Shown here: positions 36,577 to 45,252 of the stretch, piece by piece | Numbering within the stretch: position 1 is the stretch's first letter | How the letters are laid out: every line of letters starts with the position of its first letter | Notes under the pieces: model-generated | The model's database searches: none | The model's input: the letters and a program-made list of their open reading frames with translations, nothing else | What the model was told of the DNA's origin: nothing | Made by a program: the position numbers and the translations under genes | Assembly: GCF_003293745.1 (NCBI RefSeq) | Contig: NZ_PTLZ01000001.1 | Coordinates: 1,420,979-1,484,978, forward strand | Source: Herminiimonas fonticola | GTDB taxonomy: Bacteria > Pseudomonadota > Gammaproteobacteria > Burkholderiales > Burkholderiaceae_D | Direction: 5' to 3' | DNA: 64,000 nt

Positions 36577-38007
36577 TCACGAGAATAGCGAGGCAAGTTG
36601 CCCCAAGCTCTCGTTTATGTCGCTACGTTCAGTAATATCCTGTTGCAAGAATGACTCTATTTTGCTGTTCAGGGCGATCGCCTCGTCCAGTACAGGGTCA
36701 GAACCTGCACTATAAGCGCCTACGCTGATCAAGTCACGATTGCGCTGGTAGCGCGAAGTCAGCTGCTTCAGTTTACGGGTCTGCTTTTGATGATCCGGCG
36801 CTGTAATGTTGTGCATCGCGCGGCTGATCGATTGCTCGATATCGATAGCAGGATAATGTCCGGCTTCGGCCAAAGATCGGTTCAACACGATATGGCCATC
36901 CAGAATCGCACGTGCCGCATCGGCAATCGGATCCTGCTGATCATCGCCCTCGGTCAGTACTGTATAGAAGGCGGTGATCGAACCGCCACCTTCCTTGCCG
37001 TTACCGGCGCGTTCCACCAAGGCTGGCAATTTGGCGAACACCGATGGCGGATAACCTTTGGTCGCAGGTGGCTCACCAATCGCCAAAGCAATCTCGCGTT
37101 GCGCCATGGCGTAACGTGTCAGCGAATCCATGATCAGTAAAACGTCTTTGCCTTCATCGCGGAAATGTTCAGCGATTGCAGTTGCATAAGCAGCACCTTG
37201 CAGTCGCATCAGTGGTGGCGTATCTGCCGGTGCGGCAACCACGACCGAGCGCGCCAAACCTTCTGGTCCCAGGATTTGTTCGATGAATTCCTTGACCTCA
37301 CGACCCCGTTCGCCGATCAGCCCGACCACGATGACATCCGCAGTGGTGTAGCGCGCCATCATGCCGAGCAATACGCTTTTACCGACGCCGGAACCTGCGA
37401 ACAGGCCCATGCGCTGACCGCGTCCGACCGTCAACATGCTGTTGATTGCACGCACGCCGACGTCGAGAATGTCCTTGATAGGCGCACGCGATAAGGGGTT
37501 GGCTGCACGCACGTTCAGCGGCGCAGCATGGGTAGCATTGAGCGGGCCAAGATTGTCGAGCGGCCGGCCAGCGCCATCGAGTACACGTCCCAACAATTCG
37601 ATACCTACCGGCAGGTGACGACCTCTATCACTGGGACGGCGGCGCGGATGGCTTACTGCGCCAGGACGTGGCAGCGATTGCACGACTTCAATAGGATAGA
37701 CGCGTGTGCCCGGCACGATGCCTTCGACATCGCTTTGCGGCATCAGGAACAGTTTGTCGTTTTCAAAGCCGACCACTTCAGCTTCGATGCGCGCGCCGTT
37801 AGAAAGGGGAATCGTGCATGCGCTACCGACCGCCAGTTTCAAGCCGACGGCTTCCATCACCAGACCGGCAACGCGTGTGATGCGGCCGGATACCAGCATC
37901 GGTTCGGCGATATCCAGCAAGGTGCCGCAATCGCGAAGATAGGCTTGCCAGCGGCTGCTGTTGGGCGCGGCCGGTTTGGATGTTGCGGATGGCGGGGTGG
38001 AGGACAT
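36577..38007 (-). CDS. fliI: Flagellum-specific ATP synthase FliI
   Basis: A 476-aa F1-beta-like ATPase that unfolds and feeds export substrates. Walker A is [16 protein letters not shown] (about 185-200), followed by [13 protein letters not shown], the Walker B region [18 protein letters not shown] and [20 protein letters not shown]. Its ATG overlaps the fliH stop (TAATG). A 35-bp gap separates it from fliJ. Confidence 0.97.
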   Translation of the reverse strand: MSSTPPSATSKPAAPNSSRWQAYLRDCGTLLDIAEPMLVSGRITRVAGLVMEAVGLKLAVGSACTIPLSNGARIEAEVVGFENDKLFLMPQSDVEGIVPGTRVYPIEVVQSLPRPGAVSHPRRRPSDRGRHLPVGIELLGRVLDGAGRPLDNLGPLNATHAAPLNVRAANPLSRAPIKDILDVGVRAINSMLTVGRGQRMGLFAGSGVGKSVLLGMMARYTTADVIVVGLIGERGREVKEFIEQILGPEGLARSVVVAAPADTPPLMRLQGAAYATAIAEHFRDEGKDVLLIMDSLTRYAMAQREIALAIGEPPATKGYPPSVFAKLPALVERAGNGKEGGGSITAFYTVLTEGDDQQDPIADAARAILDGHIVLNRSLAEAGHYPAIDIEQSISRAMHNITAPDHQKQTRKLKQLTSRYQRNRDLISVGAYSAGSDPVLDEAIALNSKIESFLQQDITERSDINESLGQLASLFS

Positions 38008-38717
38008 TAGACGAGCCAGTCGGCATCTTTGCCGAGAGTAGCGGCGATGCGCTGCCAGCGGGTCGATGTCGTTGCGTCGATTTGATTCGTCACGGTTTCG
38101 ACGCGGCAGCCGCCTCTATCCATATGGATATCTTCAACAATGCGCCAACCGGCTGTATTCAATTCATCGTTCATGTGCGTGGTAACGATAGCCGCATCAT
38201 CAGGATGCAAATGCAGCAGGGTAGGTTGCTGCAAAGTCGGCAGATAATGTATCGCTTCGCGCACGATGGGAATGATTAATTCCGGACGTACATTCAATGC
38301 AGTTTTCAGCATTGCTTTGGCAAGATCCAGCGACAGGTCCAGCATATCAACCGCGATCAATTCATTAGCCTGCGCAACCTCGGTACCGAAGGCTTCAGCA
38401 ATTTGCTGCAAACTGAGTCTTTCCTGTTCTGCCAGTGCGCGTCCTTCGGTCAATCCGACAGCACGGCCTTCTTCCATCCCGCTTGCATAACCTTCAGCAT
38501 GCGCTTGCGCGCGCGCTTCTTCTATCTGTTTGGCCATCGCAGCGATGTTGGCCATTTGTGCTGACGCGGCAGCATTTGCGGCTGCTTTTTCTGCGGCGAT
38601 ACTGGCTTCGCTGTTGTGCTGCCCGGTCTTGCCGCCGTTCGGTTTTTCTTCGCCGAACGAAGTCATTTCCCAGCGTTGATACGCCGATTGTTTTTCTTTT
38701 GGGATGACGTCAGACAT
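38007..38717 (-). CDS. fliH: Flagellar export regulator FliH
   Basis: A 236-aa negative regulator/stator of FliI. The central Ala/Glu-rich helix with [20 protein letters not shown] (GxxxG repeats, about 85-105) is typical of FliH, followed by a C-terminal V-ATPase E-subunit-like domain. The ATG at 38717, behind GGAAG, overlaps the fliG stop by 8 bp; another ATG two codons upstream is possible. Confidence 0.92.
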   Translation of the reverse strand: MSDVIPKEKQSAYQRWEMTSFGEEKPNGGKTGQHNSEASIAAEKAAANAAASAQMANIAAMAKQIEEARAQAHAEGYASGMEEGRAVGLTEGRALAEQERLSLQQIAEAFGTEVAQANELIAVDMLDLSLDLAKAMLKTALNVRPELIIPIVREAIHYLPTLQQPTLLHLHPDDAAIVTTHMNDELNTAGWRIVEDIHMDRGGCRVETVTNQIDATTSTRWQRIAATLGKDADWLV

Positions 38718-39705
38718 AAGCATCTTCCGCTTTGCCGCCTATGGTCAGCTGACCTTCGTCGGCCAGGCGACGCACGATTTGCAGGATTTCTTTTTGATTG
38801 GCTTCGACCTCGGACAAACGCACAGGGCCTTTTGATTCGAGATCTTCGCGCATCATTTCGCCTGCACGTTGCGACATGTTCTTGAAGAATTTTTCGCGCA
38901 ATTCCGGTGTTGCACCCTTGAGTGCGATGATCAGCGACTCGGACTGAACTTCGCGCAGCAGCAGCTGAATGCCGCGGTCTTCGATATCCATGATGTTATC
39001 GAACACGAACATTTCGTCCATGATTTTTTGCGCCATATCGTTGTCGTAACCTTTGAGGTTGGCCATGACCGATATTTCGTTTTCACCATTGAAGAAGTTG
39101 AGAATTTCTGCCGCTGCGCGTATGCCGCCCATCGGTTTTTTCTTCAGGTTTTCATTGCCGGTCAACAGTTTGGTCAACACTTCATTCAGTTCGCGCAAGG
39201 CGGCTGGTTGCACACCGTCGAGTGTGGCAATGCGCAACACGCAGTCATTGCGCAGACGTTCGGTAAAGTGATCCAGCACTTCGCTGGCTTGATCACGTTC
39301 CAGATGGACCAGAATGGTGGCGATGATTTGCGGATGTTCGTTGCGCACCAGATCGGCGACCGATTGTGCATCCATCCATTTCAAACTTTCAATGCCGCTG
39401 GAATCGCGCGCACCAAGTATGCGATTGAGTAGGGAAGCGGCCTTGTCGTCGCCCAATGCCTTGGTCAGTACGTCGCGTATGTATTCATCCGAATCGAGGC
39501 CGAGCGAAGTGTTTTTTTCTGTTTCACCGCGGAATTCGCTGAGGACGGAGATAAGTTCCTGGCTCTGGATAGCTTTCATCGTCGACATCGCTGCACCGAG
39601 TTTTTGGACTTCACGCGGGCCCAGATACTTCATCACTTCGGCAGCTTCGTTTGCGCCGAGCGCAAGCATCAAGACCGCGCCTTTATGTATGCCGTTATCA
39701 CTCAT
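38710..39705 (-). CDS. fliG: Flagellar motor switch protein FliG
   Basis: A 331-aa C-ring protein that interacts with the stator. KGAVLMLALGANEAAEVMKYLGPREVQKLGAAM is the N-terminal domain, EHPQIIATILVHLERDQASEVL the middle ARM domain, and the C-terminal torque helix has charged residues in LKGATPELREKFFKNMSQRAGEMMREDLESKGPVRLSEVE (family order). The ATG at 39705 is chosen because upstream in-frame sequence lies inside fliF. It overlaps fliF and fliH. Confidence 0.96.
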   Translation of the reverse strand: MSDNGIHKGAVLMLALGANEAAEVMKYLGPREVQKLGAAMSTMKAIQSQELISVLSEFRGETEKNTSLGLDSDEYIRDVLTKALGDDKAASLLNRILGARDSSGIESLKWMDAQSVADLVRNEHPQIIATILVHLERDQASEVLDHFTERLRNDCVLRIATLDGVQPAALRELNEVLTKLLTGNENLKKKPMGGIRAAAEILNFFNGENEISVMANLKGYDNDMAQKIMDEMFVFDNIMDIEDRGIQLLLREVQSESLIIALKGATPELREKFFKNMSQRAGEMMREDLESKGPVRLSEVEANQKEILQIVRRLADEGQLTIGGKAEDAYV

Positions 39706-41416
39706 TTCCCACCCACGCTTTGACGATATTCGCGACGACTTTCGGGTCTTTCCTGGCGAGTTCTTTGGCAGCTTCCAGATTTTGCTGGTAGGTGCGTTGT
39801 TCGCCCATCGGTCCGACTTCCTCTTCCAGTTCTTGAACCCTGCTGATCGGTTCACCGCTTTCATCTGTCAATACCAGTGGCGGTGGGTTCAACTTCTTGA
39901 GCATAGGCTTCAATACTTTAAGGTACAAGATCAACAGTACGATGCCAAGCAACACATACTTTGCTCCTTGTATGCCCATGTCTATCACTTCAGGACGTTC
40001 CCAGAGTGGAGGTTTGGCGGCTTCCGCCTTGTCTACGCCGGCAAACGGGCTGTTGACCACATTCAGCGTATCGCCTCTATCCTTGTTGTAGCCCATTGCT
40101 TCTTTCACCAGATCGGTGATTTGGGTTTTCTCGACTTCACTTAATGGCAGAACGCTGACTTTGCCGTCTTTACCGACGACACGCTTGTAGTTGACGACCA
40201 CTGCGACGGACAGACGTTTCAAGCCGCCCATAGGTTGCTGAACGTAGCGTACGGTTTTGTCTACTTCGTAATTGGTGGTGATATCACGTTGTGTTGGCGT
40301 AGCAGTTGTGCCTGCTGCAGCTGTCGCCGCGGCGGCTCCTGGGGTGCCTGCTGCTGCAGCCGCTGATCCTGGCGGCGCTGGTGGTGGTGTGGTGTTGAGC
40401 GGCGCAGTGGCAGCTGGTGCCGGTTGATTGGTCAGTGCACCTGGAACACCGGTTGCGTTGTTGCCACCATTCGACGATTCGCTGCTTTGCATGCTGCGTA
40501 CGGTGGCGCTGTTTGCTACCTGATTTGGTTTGTAGACTTCAGCCGCTTGTTCGCTGGTTGAGAAGTCGACATCGGCGGTGGCTTCCGCACGAATATTATT
40601 CAAACCGACGATGGGCGTAATGATCGATTCGATGCGTTTGGTAATACTTTGTTGCAGCTCTTGTACGTATTTGAGTTGCGATGGATCCAGCGTATTGGTG
40701 CCGGCAGGTTTATTGTTTTCAGACAGCAGATTGCCGGCCTGATCAACGATCGTTACGTTCTTTGGTGACAGTTCCGGTACGCTGCTGGCGACCAGATGCA
40801 CGATAGCGCTGACTTGTTGCTGATCCAGGAAACGTCCTGGATGCAGATTCAGTAATACCGATGCGGTTGGTTTTTGCTGGTCACGTACGAAGACGGATGC
40901 TTTAGGCAAGGCGAGATGTACGCGCGCTGCTTGTATTGCACCGACGGATTGAATGGAACGAGCGAGTTCGCCTTCCAATGCGCGCTGAAAATTCACTTGC
41001 TCAAGGAATTGTGAAACGCCGAGCTTCTGGTTTTCCATCAATTCGAAGCCGACGCTGCCGCCTTTAGGCAAACCTTCGGCCGCCAGTTTCAGGCGGATTT
41101 CGTGAACTTTATCGGCAGGTACCAGAATTGCGCCGCCACCTTCTGCAAATTTGTAAGGGACGTTAGCCGCTTGCAGCGAGGTCATGATGGCACCACCATC
41201 ACGATCCGAGAAGTTGGAAAAGAGCACGCGATATTCTGGCTTCTGGCCCCACAAGACCAAACCGATCATGACTGCAATGACAGCAGCAATACCTATCATT
41301 AACACGATCTTGCGACCGTTAGGCGACTTCGCCATGTCAAGAATGGTGCTCGGACTGTTTCCGCTTGATTCTGCGCCTAGGGGAAGGCCGCCTTCAGCTG
41401 CTACGACTACTGCCAT
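39698..41416 (-). CDS. fliF: Flagellar MS-ring protein FliF
   Basis: A 572-aa inner-membrane ring protein and the base of assembly. First membrane segment at about 37-57 (VLMIGIAAVIAVMIGLVLW), then periplasmic ring-building motifs (EYRVLFSNFSDRDGGAIMTSLQAANVPYKF; SVGFELMENQKLGVSQFLEQVNFQRALEGELARSI), an Ala/Pro-rich insert near 330-375, the second membrane segment at about 470-490, and a cytoplasmic tail that binds FliG. AGGAGCACAATC precedes the ATG. fliF is divergent from fliE. Confidence 0.96.
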   Translation of the reverse strand: MAVVVAAEGGLPLGAESSGNSPSTILDMAKSPNGRKIVLMIGIAAVIAVMIGLVLWGQKPEYRVLFSNFSDRDGGAIMTSLQAANVPYKFAEGGGAILVPADKVHEIRLKLAAEGLPKGGSVGFELMENQKLGVSQFLEQVNFQRALEGELARSIQSVGAIQAARVHLALPKASVFVRDQQKPTASVLLNLHPGRFLDQQQVSAIVHLVASSVPELSPKNVTIVDQAGNLLSENNKPAGTNTLDPSQLKYVQELQQSITKRIESIITPIVGLNNIRAEATADVDFSTSEQAAEVYKPNQVANSATVRSMQSSESSNGGNNATGVPGALTNQPAPAATAPLNTTPPPAPPGSAAAAAGTPGAAAATAAAGTTATPTQRDITTNYEVDKTVRYVQQPMGGLKRLSVAVVVNYKRVVGKDGKVSVLPLSEVEKTQITDLVKEAMGYNKDRGDTLNVVNSPFAGVDKAEAAKPPLWERPEVIDMGIQGAKYVLLGIVLLILYLKVLKPMLKKLNPPPLVLTDESGEPISRVQELEEEVGPMGEQRTYQQNLEAAKELARKDPKVVANIVKAWVGNE

Positions 41417-41680
41417 GATTGTGCTCCTGCGCGGCGATCGTCAAATTGGACTGGGTTGTTCATCGATATTCTCGCTCTTCAAACTTTTTTCCGTAGCATG
41501 AATTGTCAAGGCTACGAGGAAATTCAATCTTTGGAATAGAGCAATGTTTCTATCCCTTATCAGACCGATTCAATTTGACGTGCGTGATAACTTGGCGAGG
41601 TAGCTTGGAATCCCTGTCTGGGGTCCAGATGGATGCCTTGAAGCAATTATAGTGCTCGGCTCGCACGGATGGAGAAAATG

Positions 41681-42031
41681 ATGAAGGTCGGTGGAATTGA
41701 TTCAACGGCAATAGATGCCATGGTCGCTCAGCTCAAGGCTGCGGCGGCCCGCTCGCAGCCCGCGGCTAATCTGATGGGTGCTGCTTCAGTTGAAAAATCA
41801 GCAACGAAAGTGGATTTTTCGCAGGCATTGAAGGCGTCACTTGATAATGTGGCCAGCGCGCAAAACCACTCGGACAAATTAGGTGAAAGATTTTCGTCGG
41901 GAGATGACAGTGTCAATCTGTCGGATGTGATGATTTCTATGCAAAAAGCGAGTATTTCTTTTCAGGCAACGGTGCAAGTACGCAACAAGCTGGTGTCGGC
42001 CTATCAGGAAATGATGAACATGCAGGTGTAG
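41681..42031 (+). CDS. fliE: Flagellar hook-basal body protein FliE
   Basis: A 116-aa MS-ring/rod junction protein. Family blocks: KVDFSQALKASLDNVASAQNHSDKLGERFSSGDDSVNLSDVMISMQKASISFQATVQVRNKLVSAYQEMMNMQV (in order). GGAG six bases before 41681 fixes this start among three closely spaced ATGs (41669, 41678, 41681). It is divergent from fliF across ~265 bp that should contain both promoters. Confidence 0.94.
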   Translation: MKVGGIDSTAIDAMVAQLKAAAARSQPAANLMGAASVEKSATKVDFSQALKASLDNVASAQNHSDKLGERFSSGDDSVNLSDVMISMQKASISFQATVQVRNKLVSAYQEMMNMQV

Positions 42032-42115
42032 CGCCGGGATAGTGTTTTTGCAGTTTTTCAAGACGACTGTTGCGCTGTATCGTAGTCGCCTTTTGTAAGA
42101 CCCTTGTGCCTCTAG

Positions 42116-42131
42116 CAGCAGGTTCCTGCTG
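42116..42131. terminator. Short hairpin between convergent fliE and PilZ gene
   Basis: A perfect 7-bp stem (CAGCAGG / CCTGCTG) with a 2-base loop and no T-run. It is only weakly terminator-like. Confidence 0.3.
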
Positions 42132-42150
42132 ATTACTCTCCGCTACTTAC

Positions 42151-42906
42151 TTAACCCAGCCCGGTTGCCTTTGCATTCTGATCTCGTTCGAGCTTGGTAA
42201 TGTACTTCTGTACCGCGCCCAATGTTCCATTGGATGGATTCACAAACGCACATCCTATTCGATTAATGACCTTGCCATTGGTCAACGTGACTTCCAGCAG
42301 ATTGCGGATTTGCAAACTCACTGTCACCGTGCCGCCTGGCAAATCAATTCGGCAGTTTTCATAGATGCGACCTTGCGTTGTATCTATCAGCTTTTTCTCA
42401 TCAACAATCGAAAGTCCACCGCCGCTGATATTGTGCAATGTCGCTACCACAGGAATAACCTGATCTTCTGTTCTGACAGGGATCGTGCAATACACGGGAT
42501 TAGTGAAAGGAGTAGGGACGCGATAGAACTCGCGTCGTTGCAAGCGGACTACGTCGGTCGGCAATGGAATTAGGAAGGCAGGCAAACCTTCATATGTGCA
42601 GCTCTCCGCTGCAGGCGAGTGGAACAGAATACGGATATTTTCCAATACGGTTTCGAAAGATAATTTTTCGCTATCGAGGACGCGCTGGTTCATGATGGCG
42701 GTAGGTGCGCAATCCAGTAGAACCGTATTATTTGTTTCGTCAATGTTCAGAATTGAAGTGACAATTGTGTCGTGGCCGTGATTAATCAGCATCCGGACCA
42801 ACTGATTGCGTTCACCTATGCTGCGCAGCAAGGCGATGACTTCCCGACGGGAACGAACCCGGTACGGGTTCAAATCATCATTTTCGTATTCACTAGCGAG
42901 AGTCAT
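42151..42906 (-). CDS. PilZ-domain flagellar brake protein, YcgR-like
   Basis: A 251-aa cytoplasmic c-di-GMP receptor. N-terminal YcgR domain (about 10-115), then a C-terminal PilZ domain (about 120-240) with the two ligand motifs intact: RREFYR (RxxxR) and NISGGGLSI (N-x-S-x-x-G). YcgR proteins bind the motor when c-di-GMP is high and slow the flagellum, and the location within the flagellar block fits. The ATG at 42906 is chosen; the longer frame begins with TTG. It is likely transcribed alone between fliE and flhX. Confidence 0.92.
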   Translation of the reverse strand: MTLASEYENDDLNPYRVRSRREVIALLRSIGERNQLVRMLINHGHDTIVTSILNIDETNNTVLLDCAPTAIMNQRVLDSEKLSFETVLENIRILFHSPAAESCTYEGLPAFLIPLPTDVVRLQRREFYRVPTPFTNPVYCTIPVRTEDQVIPVVATLHNISGGGLSIVDEKKLIDTTQGRIYENCRIDLPGGTVTVSLQIRNLLEVTLTNGKVINRIGCAFVNPSNGTLGAVQKYITKLERDQNAKATGLG

Positions 42907-42960
42907 TATTCTTTTCAAACAGAGTACAGGGTATCGGTATCAAACTTTTTCAACTGATCA

Positions 42961-43245
42961 TCATACATTGCCGTCGCGCTGTTGGGCAGCTTCGACGCGA
43001 TATAACCACGCTAAAAGTTCGGCAACTGCACGATAAAGTGCAGGAGGAATATGGTCATCCAGTTCTACCTGCATGAGTAAAGCTACCAGCTCTTTTGATT
43101 CATGAACCGCGACGCCGTGCTCTTTTGCCCGTTCGATGATCTGTTCGGCGATCATGCCACGGCCTTTGGCGACAATGCGTGGTGCAGAATCGCCAGTCTG
43201 ATAAGCCAGCGCTACGGCATTTGGTGGCGGCTTGAAGTTATCCAT
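42961..43245 (-). CDS. FlhX: stand-alone FlhB C-terminal domain protein
   Basis: A 94-aa protein matching the cytoplasmic fragment released when FlhB cleaves itself. AVALAYQTGDSAPRIVAKGRGMIAEQIIERAKEHGVAVHESKELVALL and PPALYRAVAELLAWLYRVEA follow the FlhB order. The autocleavage motif NPTH is replaced by PPPNAVAL, so this protein is not expected to self-cleave. Such FlhX copies can substitute for the FlhB C-terminal fragment in export. It is encoded 5 bp downstream of a FliK-like gene, suggesting a paired role in substrate switching. Confidence 0.88.
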   Translation of the reverse strand: MDNFKPPPNAVALAYQTGDSAPRIVAKGRGMIAEQIIERAKEHGVAVHESKELVALLMQVELDDHIPPALYRAVAELLAWLYRVEAAQQRDGNV

Positions 43246-43250
43246 TGCAG

Positions 43251-44393
43251 TTATTCATTACGTCCGTCCGCTTGCTTGATCAGCAGAGAATCCAGCGTGG
43301 AGCCGGCAGAGTCCAGCGCGTCGGCCAATAACTTGCCGTGGTTTCTCAGCGTGGTGGCGGTTTCTTCATTGGGGGTGTTGACTTGTACTTGCACATGGTC
43401 GCCGGTCAAACGGATAGTCGCCGAGACCGATCCCAGGCTGGGCAGCGTAAAACGGACTGTGCTGTTCCATGATTTTTCTGGTTCGGACTGATCGGTTTTT
43501 TGTTCAGGCGTGTCGTCGGAAATTTCCCATTCCAGTGGCTGGCCGGGAAAGAGTTCACCTTGCCACATGATGCGGCGTTGCTCTAGTGTGTCGAGCTGCA
43601 GGCTGATGAGCTTGACGCCTTCATTACCCGATACATCCTGTTGTTTGCCGAGGAGCGGCACGGTGCTGTCCTGATCCGCCTGTTTGGTCTGTGAGGTACG
43701 CAATAAATCGGCTAAAGCGCGTTCACCGCCCACCCATTCACGTACATTCGACATCAAGCGGCCAAGATCATTGCCGTTAGTGTCAGCCGGTACGGCTTGT
43801 CCGTTGGCCGCAGGAGCGAGTGCTGTATTGCTCAGTTTTGCCGCAGGTTCGAGCAGTAAAGCACTCGCCGATCGTTCGCCTGCCGCCCATTGTGCGACGT
43901 GTGATTCGTAGAAGAGTCCGCTGAAGGCGACGGCATTTTGCAAGGCGCTGGCTATTTGCGGCGCGCTGGCGCCTGGTGTCGCGACGAGCGGGGTTTTCCC
44001 GACAACGGCGCTCGGCATGCCATCTTGTTGTGCAAGTTGCAGCATGTTGCCGATCAGACGTCCGGCATTGCTGATGGAAGTGGTCGCGCCTGCTTCTGCC
44101 TTGCCGAGGATGAACGTAGGGCGCGGCTGCGTTGCGAGCAAGGTGAGGTCTAGCGTGTCGCCGGCTTTGCTACCTGCCGGCAGCTTCATGCTGGCAACGG
44201 CATCGTCGACTTTGACCAGGAAGCTGCCATCGGTCAGGCGCGATAAAACCTGCGCCTGATACTCCTTGCCCAGCGTGAGTTGGAGCAGCCGGTCAACTGA
44301 TTCCTGTCTGGCATGTCCCAGTGCATTTACCGGGGCGCTGGCTTCAACCAGGACTACGGGCCGGGTCCCTGTGATATCGGCCCGTGGCAGCAT
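43251..44393 (-). CDS. Second FliK-like hook-length control protein
   Basis: A 380-aa protein, mostly low-complexity and Ala/Leu-rich, with a C-terminal (about 290-375) Flg_hook-like domain: WNSTVRFTLPSLGSVSATIRLTGDHVQVQVNTPNEETATTLRNHGKLLADALDSAGSTLDSLLI in order. The N-terminal part has DRLLQLTLGKEYQAQVLSRLTDGSFLVKVDD, which resembles a domain seen in other FliK-like proteins. It is distinct from the FliK at 34881. It sits between fliT and flhX in one operon, with 4-5 bp gaps. Confidence 0.8.
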   Translation of the reverse strand: MLPRADITGTRPVVLVEASAPVNALGHARQESVDRLLQLTLGKEYQAQVLSRLTDGSFLVKVDDAVASMKLPAGSKAGDTLDLTLLATQPRPTFILGKAEAGATTSISNAGRLIGNMLQLAQQDGMPSAVVGKTPLVATPGASAPQIASALQNAVAFSGLFYESHVAQWAAGERSASALLLEPAAKLSNTALAPAANGQAVPADTNGNDLGRLMSNVREWVGGERALADLLRTSQTKQADQDSTVPLLGKQQDVSGNEGVKLISLQLDTLEQRRIMWQGELFPGQPLEWEISDDTPEQKTDQSEPEKSWNSTVRFTLPSLGSVSATIRLTGDHVQVQVNTPNEETATTLRNHGKLLADALDSAGSTLDSLLIKQADGRNE

Positions 44394-44397
44394 TTAC

Positions 44398-44736
44398 TTA
44401 TCCTGTTTGATTTGCACCATAAGCGCGATTGAGCTTGCGTTCGGTGCCGGTGCTATTGATCATCATCGACAATTTGTTCATCCACGGCTCGGTAATATTG
44501 CGGATTTCTTTATCGTCAGCGAGGATCTTCTTGATGATAGCAACCTTGCGTTCACGACTGACACCAGTCAATGGTACTGGTGATTCGCCGGTTTTAAGAA
44601 TATTGACCTGGTCGGCACAACGTGACTCCAGCGTTGCCAGTTTTTCCCAATCACCTACGCGTGCAGCAGCCAGCATCTGGTCGGTGATAGTGGCGACGTT
44701 TTCGTACAGATAAATGACTTCTTGTTCGTTCATCAT
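44398..44736 (-). CDS. fliT: Flagellar chaperone FliT
   Basis: A 112-aa helical protein, by context the export chaperone for the filament cap FliD and a modulator of FlhDC in enteric bacteria. Sequence blocks: VIYLYENVATITDQMLAAARVGDWEKLATLESRCADQVNILK and RKVAIIKKILADDKEIRNITEPWMNKLSMMI, typical of FliT. It begins 3 bp after the fliS stop. Confidence 0.88.
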   Translation of the reverse strand: MMNEQEVIYLYENVATITDQMLAAARVGDWEKLATLESRCADQVNILKTGESPVPLTGVSRERKVAIIKKILADDKEIRNITEPWMNKLSMMINSTGTERKLNRAYGANQTG

Positions 44737-44739
44737 CGA

Positions 44740-45228
44740 TCAGGCTTTCATTAATCGTGGTGTGGTCGGTGCGAGTGCATCATAGGAGGCAGACGAGGTC
44801 TGTTCAGCCAATGTTGCAACCGGAGTTGATGCTGCAGATTTTGGTGCGATTTCTTCCCATGCGCCTTGGATGTCATGCAAAAGCGCCTGTACTTCCTGAA
44901 TGAGTTCAGGTTGATTATTCAGATTTGCCAACAACAACTGGGTGTTCATGTATTCGTACAGCGCATCCAGATTCAGCACGAGTTGTCCGCCTACTGTTTT
45001 ATCCAGACTGGCACGCAGGCCGTTCTCGATAATGGCGATCGCCTTCGAAAGGGCTTTGCCTCTTTCCGGGATATTGCCGGCGTGCATATGCTGCAATGCG
45101 TTGTTGAGTGCGATTTGCGCACCTTCAAACAACATGACGATTAACTTGTGCGGATTCGCTGCGATGACGCCGGTTTCCATGCCGACTTTGGCATAGGCGT
45201 TCGCTCCGCTCTGTACTGATCCAAACAT
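44740..45228 (-). CDS. fliS: Flagellin export chaperone FliS
   Basis: A 162-aa chaperone that binds the C-terminus of flagellin to prevent early polymerisation. Key blocks: ANAYAKVGMETGVIAANPHKLIVMLFEGAQIALNNALQHM and SLDKTVGGQLVLNLDALYEYMNTQLLLANLNNQPELIQEVQALL (in order), then an extra ~30-residue tail rich in Ala/Thr/Pro. It lies 24 bp after fliD. Confidence 0.95.
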   Translation of the reverse strand: MFGSVQSGANAYAKVGMETGVIAANPHKLIVMLFEGAQIALNNALQHMHAGNIPERGKALSKAIAIIENGLRASLDKTVGGQLVLNLDALYEYMNTQLLLANLNNQPELIQEVQALLHDIQGAWEEIAPKSAASTPVATLAEQTSSASYDALAPTTPRLMKA

Positions 45229-45252
45229 GTGGATTCTCCTGAAACTGTTCTA

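Noticed and set aside
42907..42960. Possible sigma-28 site upstream of the PilZ gene (ACCGATAC)
   Set aside because: With the correct 11-base spacer the -35 matches at only about 3 of 8 positions.
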